Below, in pieces: positions 1-9,643 of a DNA stretch of 41,344 nucleotides (position 1 is its first letter; every line of letters begins with the position of its first letter). Source of the DNA: a virus; the IMG/VR virus record IMGVR_UViG_3300034198_008491, positions 1-41,344 of that record; one strand, 5' to 3'. Made by a program: the position numbers and the translations under genes. The notes beneath the pieces are model-generated. The model had not been told where the DNA came from. It did not search any database and worked only from the letters and a program-made list of their open reading frames with translations.

Positions 1-2129
<2,129 letters not shown>

Positions 2130-2131
2130 AC

Positions 2132-2641
2132 TCAGACCGTAATACGGAACAACCCATTAACGTGCCAAACAATGGTGAGCGTGCCGTTAGAGACACTATT
2201 CGGGCCACCGAAATAATTGAAGCACACACCTTGGTTCTGGGCAGCAACTTCCGTGCAGTACAGCAGGCTTCCGTAGACATCGGTAAGCGTGGTGTCACTA
2301 GCAGTACTGGAAGTGTCATCAATATCAAACATGATGACCCCGGTAGCAGGGCTGGTTAAGGACATACCTTCAGCGACAATACCACCCTGTGCCCACTTAC
2401 CGGCTTGGTATTTCTCGTTAGCGGTCACCCACGCACTATCGGCACCGTCGTATTTGGTCAGCGTGGTACGAGCAGCGTCGTTAGCACCGGTCGGATCGAC
2501 CTCAGGAAGTGCGCTGTTGCCATACAGTGCAACACTTAAACCATCATTGAGAAGGTCAATACCCTTGACAGCCCCATTGAAAGCAAGGTTGTGCTCAATG
2601 AACGTACGGAAGATACCGGAACCAGCAGAAGACCAAGACAT
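2132..2641 (-). CDS. Putative minor tail or structural protein (169 aa)
   Basis: Start ATG 2639-2641 follows directly after the stop of the zinc protein gene at 2644. A longer in-frame start at 2689 would run into that gene and is not needed. The protein starts MSWSSAGSG and contains a phrase suggesting a defined fold (residues 12-35, '[21 protein letters not shown]'-like). It is rich in Thr, Ser, Asp and Gly, with few charges and no signal peptide or membrane segment, a composition usual for phage virion proteins. It lies between connector candidates and the collagen fibre, with 2-3 base gaps on each side, so it is probably co-translated with them. Its exact role (tail tube, minor tail or fibre-associated) cannot be read from sequence. 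Confidence 0.75.
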   Translation of the reverse strand: MSWSSAGSGIFRTFIEHNLAFNGAVKGIDLLNDGLSVALYGNSALPEVDPTGANDAARTTLTKYDGADSAWVTANEKYQAGKWAQGGIVAEGMSLTSPATGVIMFDIDDTSSTASDTTLTDVYGSLLYCTEVAAQNQGVCFNYFGGPNSVSNGTLTIVWHVNGLFRITV

Positions 2642-2643
2642 GA

Positions 2644-2988
2644 CTAACTCCTTAGATTGAGATTTGTGGACGGTGCAAGGATAACGCAATCCTCACCATC
2701 GTTACGCTTTACAGACACAGATTGAATGATATTACCATCACCATCGGTAACCGCGATATCCTTCTTAATATAGTCCTCACGATAGTTTACCTGAAGACGG
2801 CCCTGCACACCGGCCTCAACGAAGGGCACCCACGCCCCACGCAGACTGGCACACTGGTGCATCTGGGTATGGGGATCAGACATCTTTGTGACGTGGGTCT
2901 TGCCACATTCGGGGCAGTACCAGTTCTTGGGGGGGCTGTTCAGGATCACTCCACCGAACGCTGACGCTTTGCCGTTTGCCATGCTCAT
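2644..2988 (-). CDS. Small zinc-binding protein of the structural operon (114 aa)
   Basis: ATG 2988 has a GAGGAG Shine-Dalgarno eight bases upstream, which favours it over the in-frame ATG two codons later. Residues 23-47 carry a CPECGK...H..H...C cluster (Cys24, Cys27, then His and Cys), consistent with one zinc ribbon. The rest is beta-rich with a Lys/Asp/Gly turn. It sits between the putative head-closure gene and a tail protein gene and is packed against both. A zinc-binding protein in a virion operon could be a structural accessory or an assembly factor. No family was recognised. Confidence 0.75.
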   Translation of the reverse strand: MSMANGKASAFGGVILNSPPKNWYCPECGKTHVTKMSDPHTQMHQCASLRGAWVPFVEAGVQGRLQVNYREDYIKKDIAVTDGDGNIIQSVSVKRNDGEDCVILAPSTNLNLRS

Positions 2989-2993
2989 AGTCT

Positions 2994-3563
2994 CTACTCC
3001 TCAGTATCCCTAGGTGGAAACCACGCTAGCGGAGTGGAGTCCAGATTTAGTTCATCTGAATGGTGTATTTCTATTCCACCAACACCGATGATGATGTCCT
3101 CGCCCTGTAACCGGCCCCTAATCTGGAAGTTGCTAATCCCATAAAAACGGCCATCATAAAAGATGATGTCATTCAGACGATCATCGTGCCAGACCTCTGA
3201 AGCGGAATGATCCCAGACACGCCCACCGTGCGCTTCCGTAACAGAAATTCCACATTCCCAGAGTGACCGGGCACCTACGGCAAACCGCACGTTTTGGGTC
3301 GCACGACGGCCCTCAGCCGTGAGATATTCGGAGTCTTCCTGCTGGTCAATCCAGAGGACTGGCACTTTCACGGGCGGCAGATACTGGCGGTAACCCTCGT
3401 CGTAAATGGAGTCGTACTGACTGGTAACGGTATCAAACTGATACCACGCAACCGATTCACCGAAGTTTTTCTGGTAACGCTGGAACTGCTTATGGATATG
3501 TGCGGCCTCACGGCGCGCATCGACGGCCATCAGCCGGTTCCTGACGTACCGAGCGTCTGCCAC
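2994..3563 (-). CDS. Putative head-closure / head-tail connector protein (189 aa)
   Basis: GTG start at 3563. The gene overlaps the end of the upstream gene by 34 bases, so translational coupling is likely. The central region has the pattern seen in actinophage head-closure proteins as I recall them: a 'YDEGYRQYLPPVKVPVLWI' type segment (about residues 54-72), then beta strands ending in 'IIFYDGRFYGISNFQIRG' (about 133-150). That family caps the portal after DNA packaging and joins head to tail. The assignment rests on pattern memory and position between structural genes, not on a search. It could instead be a tail-completion protein. Confidence 0.6.
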   Translation of the reverse strand: MADARYVRNRLMAVDARREAAHIHKQFQRYQKNFGESVAWYQFDTVTSQYDSIYDEGYRQYLPPVKVPVLWIDQQEDSEYLTAEGRRATQNVRFAVGARSLWECGISVTEAHGGRVWDHSASEVWHDDRLNDIIFYDGRFYGISNFQIRGRLQGEDIIIGVGGIEIHHSDELNLDSTPLAWFPPRDTEE

Positions 3564-4414
3564 TCACCAAAGCCAAAGTCAACAGAGGCACGCCCGATCT
3601 CCTCAACATCCGCAACCTCTACGCCAGAGCCGTCAGCAGGACCGGGGGCCGAGGTAAGCCCAACGGGAATTTCGGGCCTAATGCGCACGGGAGCATTGTG
3701 GTCGTCGTATTCCTGCGAACGATAAATAGGCACATACCGGTTAGTCATGTAAGCCACCCGACGTAGGGAGAAGATATCGATGTTTCCAAGACCCACGTTG
3801 AGGATCTTGGTCCTGTCTGAGTAAATGCCCTCCCAATGCTGGAGCATCTGCCACAACTGCTGGAATCGCTGGTGTGCTGGAATTGACATACCCTCAGGAG
3901 ATGCGACATCGATATCCGTGGAGAATTCCGTCATCAGCGACCATATCGCTTTTACGATGGCACCGATAGCAATAACGTCCAATTCTACTGGCGATATCTG
4001 ATCAAGGTTTCCGTCCCCTGCCGGGAAACGGTTGTGCATGTGCTCATCGACAACGAGGCCAACGTAGAACGCCAGATCACTGTCGATGAACCACTGGAAG
4101 TGATATCCAGATATAAAGATCCGCTTACCCATGTACGTGTTGTCCACGAACTTGAGAAGACCATTGCGCTCATCAACGGCCCACTTATTGGTGGGTACTG
4201 CGCTCAGGGACACCGTTTCCGTAGATACGGTGTCAGGACCGGGCTGCACGGCTGCATATACCTGAAGCGTCCGTGCATCAACATTGGGGTGCGGCAACCG
4301 AATGGTGGACACATTGACTGGACCAAGATCAGTCTCAAAGAAGATCGGGAAATCTCGCAGCATGTTGCGGGTGCTGCTGACGATGCCGTCTACGGTGGGT
4401 GCGGTAATAGCCAT
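3530..4414 (-). CDS. Structural protein, candidate portal-adaptor/connector (294 aa)
   Basis: The start ATG at 4414 overlaps the upstream stop in a TAATG junction. An in-frame ATG five codons earlier lies inside the upstream gene and is less likely. The protein has a beta-rich N-terminal half and a helical centre (about residues 150-225, with repeated Trp, Gln and Leu), followed by a Pro/Gly-rich tail. No signal peptide or membrane segment was seen. Coupling to the putative head-closure gene downstream suggests a head-tail connector or adaptor. Size and position fit, but no motif is diagnostic. Confidence 0.65.
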   Translation of the reverse strand: MAITAPTVDGIVSSTRNMLRDFPIFFETDLGPVNVSTIRLPHPNVDARTLQVYAAVQPGPDTVSTETVSLSAVPTNKWAVDERNGLLKFVDNTYMGKRIFISGYHFQWFIDSDLAFYVGLVVDEHMHNRFPAGDGNLDQISPVELDVIAIGAIVKAIWSLMTEFSTDIDVASPEGMSIPAHQRFQQLWQMLQHWEGIYSDRTKILNVGLGNIDIFSLRRVAYMTNRYVPIYRSQEYDDHNAPVRIRPEIPVGLTSAPGPADGSGVEVADVEEIGRASVDFGFGEWQTLGTSGTG

Positions 4415-4809
4415 TAGAACTGGAACCATTCGCCAACGGTGTCGATATCGGTTGCACCGAACGGATACACGGTTACACCAGTGGTCACTTCGCCAGAATC
4501 GAACTGAGCGTTGAAGAACACCAGCGGCTTGTTGGTGGAGTCCGTAAGGATAATGTCATAGATGCCCATAGGAACATCTGGGATAACTACCGGAAGGCTG
4601 GACGCTACGCCGGTAGACGACAGCGTCCCACCAGTGAGTTCCCCATACGAAACGGTAGTACCACCAGCCGCCTCAATATCGGGAATTGAGGCATGGTCGC
4701 TACTGAAGGTATAACCACTCACGGCATGAAGCCGAAACGTGCCGTTCTCCCAGTCAAGACCGGTCGTACCGGACAGGTACCGGAGATAGTCGTACTTAGC
4801 GTCAGCCAT
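4414..4809 (-). CDS. Small structural-operon protein of unknown function (131 aa)
   Basis: ATG 4809 has AAGGA about nine bases upstream and overlaps the previous gene by eight bases. The stop overlaps the next start (TAATG). The protein is rich in Gly, Thr, Ser and Asp, predicted beta, with a C-terminal run 'GEVTTGVTVYPFGATDID'. It looks like a small virion or baseplate component. No family recognised. Confidence 0.7.
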   Translation of the reverse strand: MADAKYDYLRYLSGTTGLDWENGTFRLHAVSGYTFSSDHASIPDIEAAGGTTVSYGELTGGTLSSTGVASSLPVVIPDVPMGIYDIILTDSTNKPLVFFNAQFDSGEVTTGVTVYPFGATDIDTVGEWFQF

Positions 4810-5719
4810 GTGTCACGTCCTTGGAAAACTTGAACACACCATACCGCAGCGTACTAATCACGCCGTCGCTATCAGTTTCCTGAATGTCGTAGTAGTAACG
4901 ACCCTGCTCGGCCCCGGCGGTTTCAAGTCGAACCTTAATCACTCCAGTGGCTGCGCTTGACGTATCAAACGTGGCGCTAAATGCAGGAGAAACGTCATCC
5001 TTCAGGCGGCGCAACTGCATCTCGTAGGTGCAGTCCGACTTATTGATAACCCCATTAGAAGCGGTACGGAACGTCAGGGTACGGGTCCAAGTGTCCCCAG
5101 TGAACATTGCGTAGTTAGCACGTACCGGATTAACACGGTTATCGCCGTACAAATACTCGTCGGATAGGTGTGAGACACCCTGTCGAACCGTCACACGGCT
5201 TTCGGGAATGACGGTAAACGAGTCACCAGAGTTGGTCGTGATTTCCAAGTCCCACACTCCCTGCGTGATCTGTGATGCCATCCAATGCGTTTCGTCTGGG
5301 GAAAGCGTTAAGCGCAGCGATCCCGTAGGACCGTCCAGAACCTCATAATCGAAATCTCCCAGAACGGTGGTGGCTTTTCGATTGGCCTTGATCTGTGCCG
5401 TAAAACTGGCGTTAGTGATGTCCTGAACCTCATCGTTCAAGGTCACGATGATATCTAGGATAAAGGTTCTACCACCAATAATGCCTAAAGGCATAGCATC
5501 ACCATAATAATTAGGTGATGTAAACAGAGGAATTGCATCGTACCTAGGCTGACCTAACAAGATGTCACTTCCTTCCGAAAAAACCGACGTAGTTGTGGCA
5601 ATACGATTATACCCGTCAACTCCACTACGGAAAGCCACACGAATCCCGGTCTGGGCAAGCACTGCTGCCCCAAACCCTTCGGCGGTAACATCCGCTAATT
5701 CACCGTCTACATCAGCCAC
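4802..5719 (-). CDS. Baseplate-type protein with two Ig-like repeats, BppU-like (305 aa)
   Basis: GTG start at 5719, overlapping the upstream fibre gene by eight bases. There is no clear Shine-Dalgarno, so coupling is likely. After an N-terminal lead of about 80 residues there are two similar units, roughly 82-185 and 205-305. Each opens with 'G(R/D)T(F/W)...L...' and continues with '(T)...A.(L/I)(K/R)', a Gly-rich turn, then 'G.(W/Y)(D/Y)(L/I)'. This resembles the beta-sandwich domain of BppU-type baseplate proteins that hold receptor-binding proteins in Gram-positive phages. Position next to a collar fibre supports a baseplate or fibre-anchor role. The homology is by eye only. Confidence 0.6.
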   Translation of the reverse strand: MADVDGELADVTAEGFGAAVLAQTGIRVAFRSGVDGYNRIATTTSVFSEGSDILLGQPRYDAIPLFTSPNYYGDAMPLGIIGGRTFILDIIVTLNDEVQDITNASFTAQIKANRKATTVLGDFDYEVLDGPTGSLRLTLSPDETHWMASQITQGVWDLEITTNSGDSFTVIPESRVTVRQGVSHLSDEYLYGDNRVNPVRANYAMFTGDTWTRTLTFRTASNGVINKSDCTYEMQLRRLKDDVSPAFSATFDTSSAATGVIKVRLETAGAEQGRYYYDIQETDSDGVISTLRYGVFKFSKDVTHG

Positions 5720-7334
5720 GGATATAAGTGTACACCGTCAGATACGGCGGCATCACACTAAAACTCTGTCCTTTACCAACACTAACCTCTGTAATAGAGT
5801 GTTTATGGGCACTATTTACAATGTTATCATCCGTAAATGAAATAGTGTGACTATGCGCACCATCTGTACTAATTGTATGCGAATGATTTGAGAGGTTAGA
5901 GTCGTTGACCTTAAGATTGGTCTTGTTAGAGGCAGTGGATTGCGCAGTCCACGTATAGTGGCTGTGGCCGGTATCGGTCTTCCACGGATCAAGTCGTGAA
6001 TCCCACCACCTCGCACCCTCTTCGTTGTACTGAGGTGTGTACTCACCAACAATGAACTGAGGAGGATTGTTGTTGGAAGAGTAATTGGTGGCGTTATGAA
6101 AGTGAGGATTCTCAGTTACATCGTGTGCATGCTTACCGGTGCCAGCCACAGTGCTGCCGCCGTGATTGTGTGAACCCTGAGTCGCTGCGGCCACGCTGTG
6201 CGTGTGCTTGCCGTCCGTTGTAGACGTGACATTGTGTGCATGCGCAGGAATGTTGTCTGTCGTCAAGGTAATGGTTCCATTGGGAACGCCGCCCAACGTG
6301 GCAGCGTTTGCACCAACACCGAGCAGCATACGGTTCCTTGCATCGGGAAGGACCATCGACACTGGGTTATCGTCCACAAACGTAATAGCAGATTGCAGAG
6401 CAGCAATGCTGAACAGTTGAGCATAACCAGCGCTATACGCCAGCGTCTGACCGACGAGGGGAATCCACGAACCGGATATTAATGCCATCTCAGATGGCGC
6501 AAGCATGGACTGGATAACGGTGCCAACCGGGGTGATGTCATTTGGAGTGACGATCTCTTCCCAACTGTTATTGCGGCCCAGATAAACCTTTTCGCCCACA
6601 CGCACGATCACGCCGTTAGTAACGGTTCCCGGTAATGCACTGAGGACTTTCAGGTTACTACCAGTTACCGTTCCTGTGGCCGCAATATTGCCGGTAGCCG
6701 TAATGGTGGTTGTGGAGGACAGTGCCTTTGCGGCCAGCGAACTGTTCGTCGTAAGCGCCATATCACCGCTTCGATACAGCGTGGCATTGTCGTCGGACCA
6801 GCCCAACTTTCCGTCAGCGTAGATCCTGAAACTGTCAGAACCATTGGTGCTGTTGGTGTTCTTGAAGATGATCTTGCTGGTATCCGTCTCACTGCTGACG
6901 AATACCGGAGCGAGCATGTTCCGCTTGTCAATAACGTAGTTTGCGAGATTGGATTCAGAACTGGGACAGTACACAGACGCAAGCGCCACATGTTCCGAAC
7001 TGATATCGGGGAATACCGGGTTAGCGCTTGACAGTCCCGCCACACCTTCTGCCTGCCCCGTGTTCTTTACACAGATGAGATAGAAACGGGCAGGGTCACC
7101 GACGTTCAAGGTGACTGATCCACCGGCCGTATACACCACAAGACCATCGACCAGCACGATGCCGGGGGCCACACTTGCGGTGGTCCCCGACACCGTTACT
7201 GCGCAACCACGAATCACACCATAGCGGTTGTTACCGAGCGTATTGAAATCAATAGCGTCCGGTTCCGACATTACGGGCGCAACAACGTCCGTAGCGTTAG
7301 GGATAAAGAAACCGCTGTGGTTGAGACTAGACAT
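5712..7334 (-). CDS. Tail fibre with phage tail-collar domain and His-rich metal-binding knitting domain (540 aa)
   Basis: ATG 7334 has GAGGA seven bases upstream. The middle (about residues 275-340) shows the tail-collar pattern: 'GSWIPLVGQTL', then a Phe/Leu-rich stretch, 'LPDARNRMLLG' and 'NIPAHAHN'. From about 355 to 520 there are many H-x-H pairs (HAHN, HTHS, HNHG, HAHD, HFHN, HSHY, HSHT, HKHS). In T4 gp12-type fibres such pairs bind metal ions and knit the trimer. The C-terminus 'MPPYLTVYTYIRG' is the usual end of the collar family. Role: receptor-binding or short tail fibre. N-terminal 1-200 would be the virion anchor. Confidence 0.85.
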   Translation of the reverse strand: MSSLNHSGFFIPNATDVVAPVMSEPDAIDFNTLGNNRYGVIRGCAVTVSGTTASVAPGIVLVDGLVVYTAGGSVTLNVGDPARFYLICVKNTGQAEGVAGLSSANPVFPDISSEHVALASVYCPSSESNLANYVIDKRNMLAPVFVSSETDTSKIIFKNTNSTNGSDSFRIYADGKLGWSDDNATLYRSGDMALTTNSSLAAKALSSTTTITATGNIAATGTVTGSNLKVLSALPGTVTNGVIVRVGEKVYLGRNNSWEEIVTPNDITPVGTVIQSMLAPSEMALISGSWIPLVGQTLAYSAGYAQLFSIAALQSAITFVDDNPVSMVLPDARNRMLLGVGANAATLGGVPNGTITLTTDNIPAHAHNVTSTTDGKHTHSVAAATQGSHNHGGSTVAGTGKHAHDVTENPHFHNATNYSSNNNPPQFIVGEYTPQYNEEGARWWDSRLDPWKTDTGHSHYTWTAQSTASNKTNLKVNDSNLSNHSHTISTDGAHSHTISFTDDNIVNSAHKHSITEVSVGKGQSFSVMPPYLTVYTYIRG

Positions 7335-7344
7335 GGGTTATTCC

Positions 7345-7617
7345 TCAGTGCCAGACGTAGCCGAGGCCATCCAGATACTTGGCGATATGGATCGGCATGC
7401 TGTAGCGCTTACCGGCTTCCAGTTTGTAATGGGTATTCGGGTCACCATAGGTGAAATCGTCAAGGGTAGTATTCATGCGAATCGTCACCTTGCTGTTCTT
7501 GTTGCCCTTAAGGTTCAGGGGCTGGACGGGATCGACCTCAATCTCCCGGTGTCCACCCATGAGATCAGCGGTAGTCGTGACCTCACCTGCGTCCTCAGTC
7601 TTCTGTCGCTGTGCCAC
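7345..7617 (-). CDS. Small structural-operon protein (90 aa)
   Basis: GTG start at 7617 with AAAGGAG eight bases upstream. The N-terminus is polar, while the C-terminal half ('YKLEAGKRYSMPIHIAKYLDGLGYVW') ends in aromatic residues. It lies ten bases before the collar fibre gene and is presumably co-transcribed with it. This compact beta-type C-terminus is common in small phage proteins next to capsid or tail genes. Function is not known. Confidence 0.7.
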   Translation of the reverse strand: MAQRQKTEDAGEVTTTADLMGGHREIEVDPVQPLNLKGNKNSKVTIRMNTTLDDFTYGDPNTHYKLEAGKRYSMPIHIAKYLDGLGYVWH

Positions 7618-7655
7618 TTTTTGTGCTCCTTTGTTAGTGGTTCGATAGGACTATA

Positions 7656-8174
7656 TCAGTCATTCCAATGCGTGCCGTCCCAAAAGATCGTATACGTGCT
7701 TGTTGGAATACTGGAATCATCTCCAGTAGTCCAAGCGCCACGGCCACCTACGCCGGGACCGCCTACAATTGGAAGCGATGGTTTGCCCTCAACGTCGTAG
7801 TTGGCCTCAACGTACTGACCTGACGGGATGACATCTGCGTATAGGTTGGTCGAACGGGGACCGGTTCCGTGGGCAAAGCGTGAGTTTCCGTTTCCTGCTA
7901 CATACTTGACACGATCATACGAGTCCCAAGGTGCGTAACCGGACTGCCAATCGGAACCGTCCCAATATGCCCTGCTGGCGTTACCGAGCACGATGTAGGA
8001 ATCGTTAGCCCAACGCTGTGAACCAACAGGCAGTACCTTGGCCCGAAGTTCGGTCAGGTTTGCGGGATCCACTTCCGTAGGGCCACCGACAAAGTAACCG
8101 GGCCAACCCTCTACGGCACCATGCTCGTCATCATCGAACATGGTATTCGGACCATGAATAGTAATGATGCTCAT
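7656..8174 (-). CDS. Putative virion protein with MSI..HG N-terminus, member 1 (172 aa)
   Basis: ATG 8174 has AAGGAG five bases upstream. The first nine residues, MSIITIHGP, match the starts of the genes at 8184 and 9073. After that the protein is rich in Gly, Trp, Tyr and Asp and ends with 'YTIFWDGTHWND'. The shared N-terminus followed by dissimilar bodies suggests a common anchor or assembly tag with variable exposed domains, for example decoration or small fibre proteins. Function is inferred from position between capsid and fibre genes. Confidence 0.7.
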   Translation of the reverse strand: MSIITIHGPNTMFDDDEHGAVEGWPGYFVGGPTEVDPANLTELRAKVLPVGSQRWANDSYIVLGNASRAYWDGSDWQSGYAPWDSYDRVKYVAGNGNSRFAHGTGPRSTNLYADVIPSGQYVEANYDVEGKPSLPIVGGPGVGGRGAWTTGDDSSIPTSTYTIFWDGTHWND

Positions 8175-8183
8175 CTTGACTCC

Positions 8184-8711
8184 TTAAACATCAAGTCTAA
8201 TGACTTGTAGTGTTTGATAAACTTCTGTATCGGCAATGTCAGAGGGTCCAAATTTATATGCAGAAAATTGTAGTTTACAATCACTTGTCCCGTCATCAAT
8301 CAACTGAACGGTACCTGAAAGACCAATTTCCATAAAAGAGAATTCAGAATAAGCCGTATTTATAAACTCTACATAGTTACCCGTTCCAGTTTGCTGCGTG
8401 TTGGGAATCAATGCAGAAATACTAGGGGTTGTGTAGGCAAACAGTGCTACGTCTTTAGCGGTGTCTGTATACAAGTACCAATTAAAAGTATACATTCCCG
8501 GTGGAACTATTAAATTTCCACTATCTATATACCATCCGTTTGGAATATACATAGCATCAGGATTATAATCATCAAGTGGATTATACAAACTCGTATTGGC
8601 TGACCATACATCTGGATGGTAGTCACCGTCATAAAAACATTCAGTGTCGTAAACAAAGGTGGGGTAGCGGTTGTTCCCCATTGTTGCTCCATGTACTGAC
8701 ACGATACTCAT
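8184..8711 (-). CDS. Putative virion protein with MSI..HG N-terminus, member 2 (175 aa)
   Basis: ATG 8711 overlaps the upstream stop by four bases (ATGA). It begins MSIVSVHGATM. The remainder looks like a beta-sandwich: 'GWYIDSGNLIVPPGMYTFNWYLY' at about 58-80, alternating hydrophobic strands, and an ending 'VYQTLQVIRLDV'. The C-terminal line resembles that of the gene at 9073 ('VYHDLTVTRIDR'), so the two are probably paralogs along their whole length. Local base composition is more AT-rich than its neighbours, which may mean separate acquisition. Likely exposed on the particle; role not established. Confidence 0.7.
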   Translation of the reverse strand: MSIVSVHGATMGNNRYPTFVYDTECFYDGDYHPDVWSANTSLYNPLDDYNPDAMYIPNGWYIDSGNLIVPPGMYTFNWYLYTDTAKDVALFAYTTPSISALIPNTQQTGTGNYVEFINTAYSEFSFMEIGLSGTVQLIDDGTSDCKLQFSAYKFGPSDIADTEVYQTLQVIRLDV

Positions 8712-9076
8712 GCTGTCGGACGGGGGCCACGACCACGGCTACGGTGAACCACCGGGCTGGGAGCGCCTGCCTCTGCCGCTGCCCACGCCTGTGCCTCTGC
8801 AATGAGTTGTGCAGTGTCACAACCTGCGATATTTGCGGCATCGGCGAGGGGCAACGTACCGTTGACCACGAGCAAGGTCGCCAGAGCGCCCGTCTGATCA
8901 AGGGCCGGGTAACCCCGATATACCGTGGTATCGGGCGGTGCGGTAGTGATCTCAACACCATCGGGAAGTTCTACAAGAACAAAGCCCTTCTTTGGCGTAA
9001 CCACTGCACCGGCAGGAAGCCATGCGTACCCGTTGTTACGGGGATTGGGGCGCTGGATAACGGAATAGATGTTCAT
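8708..9076 (-). CDS. Small protein of the capsid-fibre interval (122 aa)
   Basis: ATG 9076 overlaps the upstream stop by four bases and the 3' end overlaps the next gene by four bases, so it is coupled on both sides. The N-terminal half is beta-type ('GYAWLPAGAVVTPKKGFVLVELPDG'). The C-terminal half is Ala-rich and helical and ends in a basic tail, 'HRSRGRGPRP'. It lies between two related MSI..HG proteins but lacks their N-terminus. No family recognised. Confidence 0.7.
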   Translation of the reverse strand: MNIYSVIQRPNPRNNGYAWLPAGAVVTPKKGFVLVELPDGVEITTAPPDTTVYRGYPALDQTGALATLLVVNGTLPLADAANIAGCDTAQLIAEAQAWAAAEAGAPSPVVHRSRGRGPRPTA

Positions 9077-9570
9077 CGGTCAATCCTTGTAACTGTCAGG
9101 TCGTGGTACACATCGGTACCGTTTTCGGTAAGGAACTCAAAGTAAGGGTTATCCCAATCAAGGCCCGGTTTTGCTGGAGCGTCAAACTTTACAACAACAG
9201 TAAGAGTGGAATCACTGTAAGAGTTGTTGTTTTGCTGCTGTGAAGTGAGCCATTGGTTAGTGTACTCGTCATATTCAGCAAAGTACTCAACATTATTTGC
9301 GTATATGTACTGGGTAAATTCGGTATCACCACCCCAGTGAGTGCAGTTCCACGTAACGGCGTACGTGCCCGGTTCTACAAAGAGCGTCTCCGGTTCCTCT
9401 TCATACACCCTGAATCCGCTTGGAATACTGAGAAGTTCGTACTCTGGATCCCGATCAAGCAGGTCTAACCAACCGTCATCCCTAGAATAACCGTCCCACC
9501 AAGAGTTAAAAATAAACCTAGGGTTACGGGTGTCGTACATTGACGGGCCGTGTACAGAAATAATGCTCAT
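9073..9570 (-). CDS. Putative virion protein with MSI..HG N-terminus, member 3 (165 aa)
   Basis: Start ATG at 9568-9570, chosen because it gives MSIISVHGPSM, matching two neighbours. An in-frame extension to 9798 would cross the terminator and the capsid gene and is rejected. There is no Shine-Dalgarno; a TATACT box ends seven bases before the ATG, suggesting a leaderless message. The body is beta-rich and acidic ('YEEEPETLFVEPGTYAVTW') and ends 'VYHDLTVTRIDR', like the gene at 8184. First gene after the capsid terminator, so it probably opens a new transcript for minor virion proteins. Confidence 0.75.
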   Translation of the reverse strand: MSIISVHGPSMYDTRNPRFIFNSWWDGYSRDDGWLDLLDRDPEYELLSIPSGFRVYEEEPETLFVEPGTYAVTWNCTHWGGDTEFTQYIYANNVEYFAEYDEYTNQWLTSQQQNNNSYSDSTLTVVVKFDAPAKPGLDWDNPYFEFLTENGTDVYHDLTVTRIDR

Positions 9571-9577
9571 AGGTATG

Positions 9578-9583
9578 AGTATA
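9578..9583 (-). promoter_or_regulatory. Candidate -10 box of a leaderless promoter for the 9570 gene
   Basis: TATACT on the minus strand ends seven bases before the ATG at 9570. No ribosome binding site is present, and the box lies just past the capsid terminator. No good -35 is visible because that position falls in the hairpin. Other genes in the window have the same spacing. Confidence 0.45.
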
Positions 9584-9585
9584 GC

Positions 9586-9625
9586 AAAAAAGGGCCGTGG
9601 GATGTATGTAATCCCACGGCCCTTT
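9586..9625 (-). terminator. Intrinsic terminator after the major capsid gene
   Basis: A perfect 12-bp stem (9592-9603 with 9611-9622) and a 7-base loop, followed on the minus strand by six T (9591-9586). It starts about 18 bases beyond the capsid stop. Flanking A and T runs would let it also act weakly on the plus strand. It should limit transcription of the minor protein genes relative to capsid. Confidence 0.9.
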
Positions 9626-9643
9626 CTGATTGATATGGCTATA

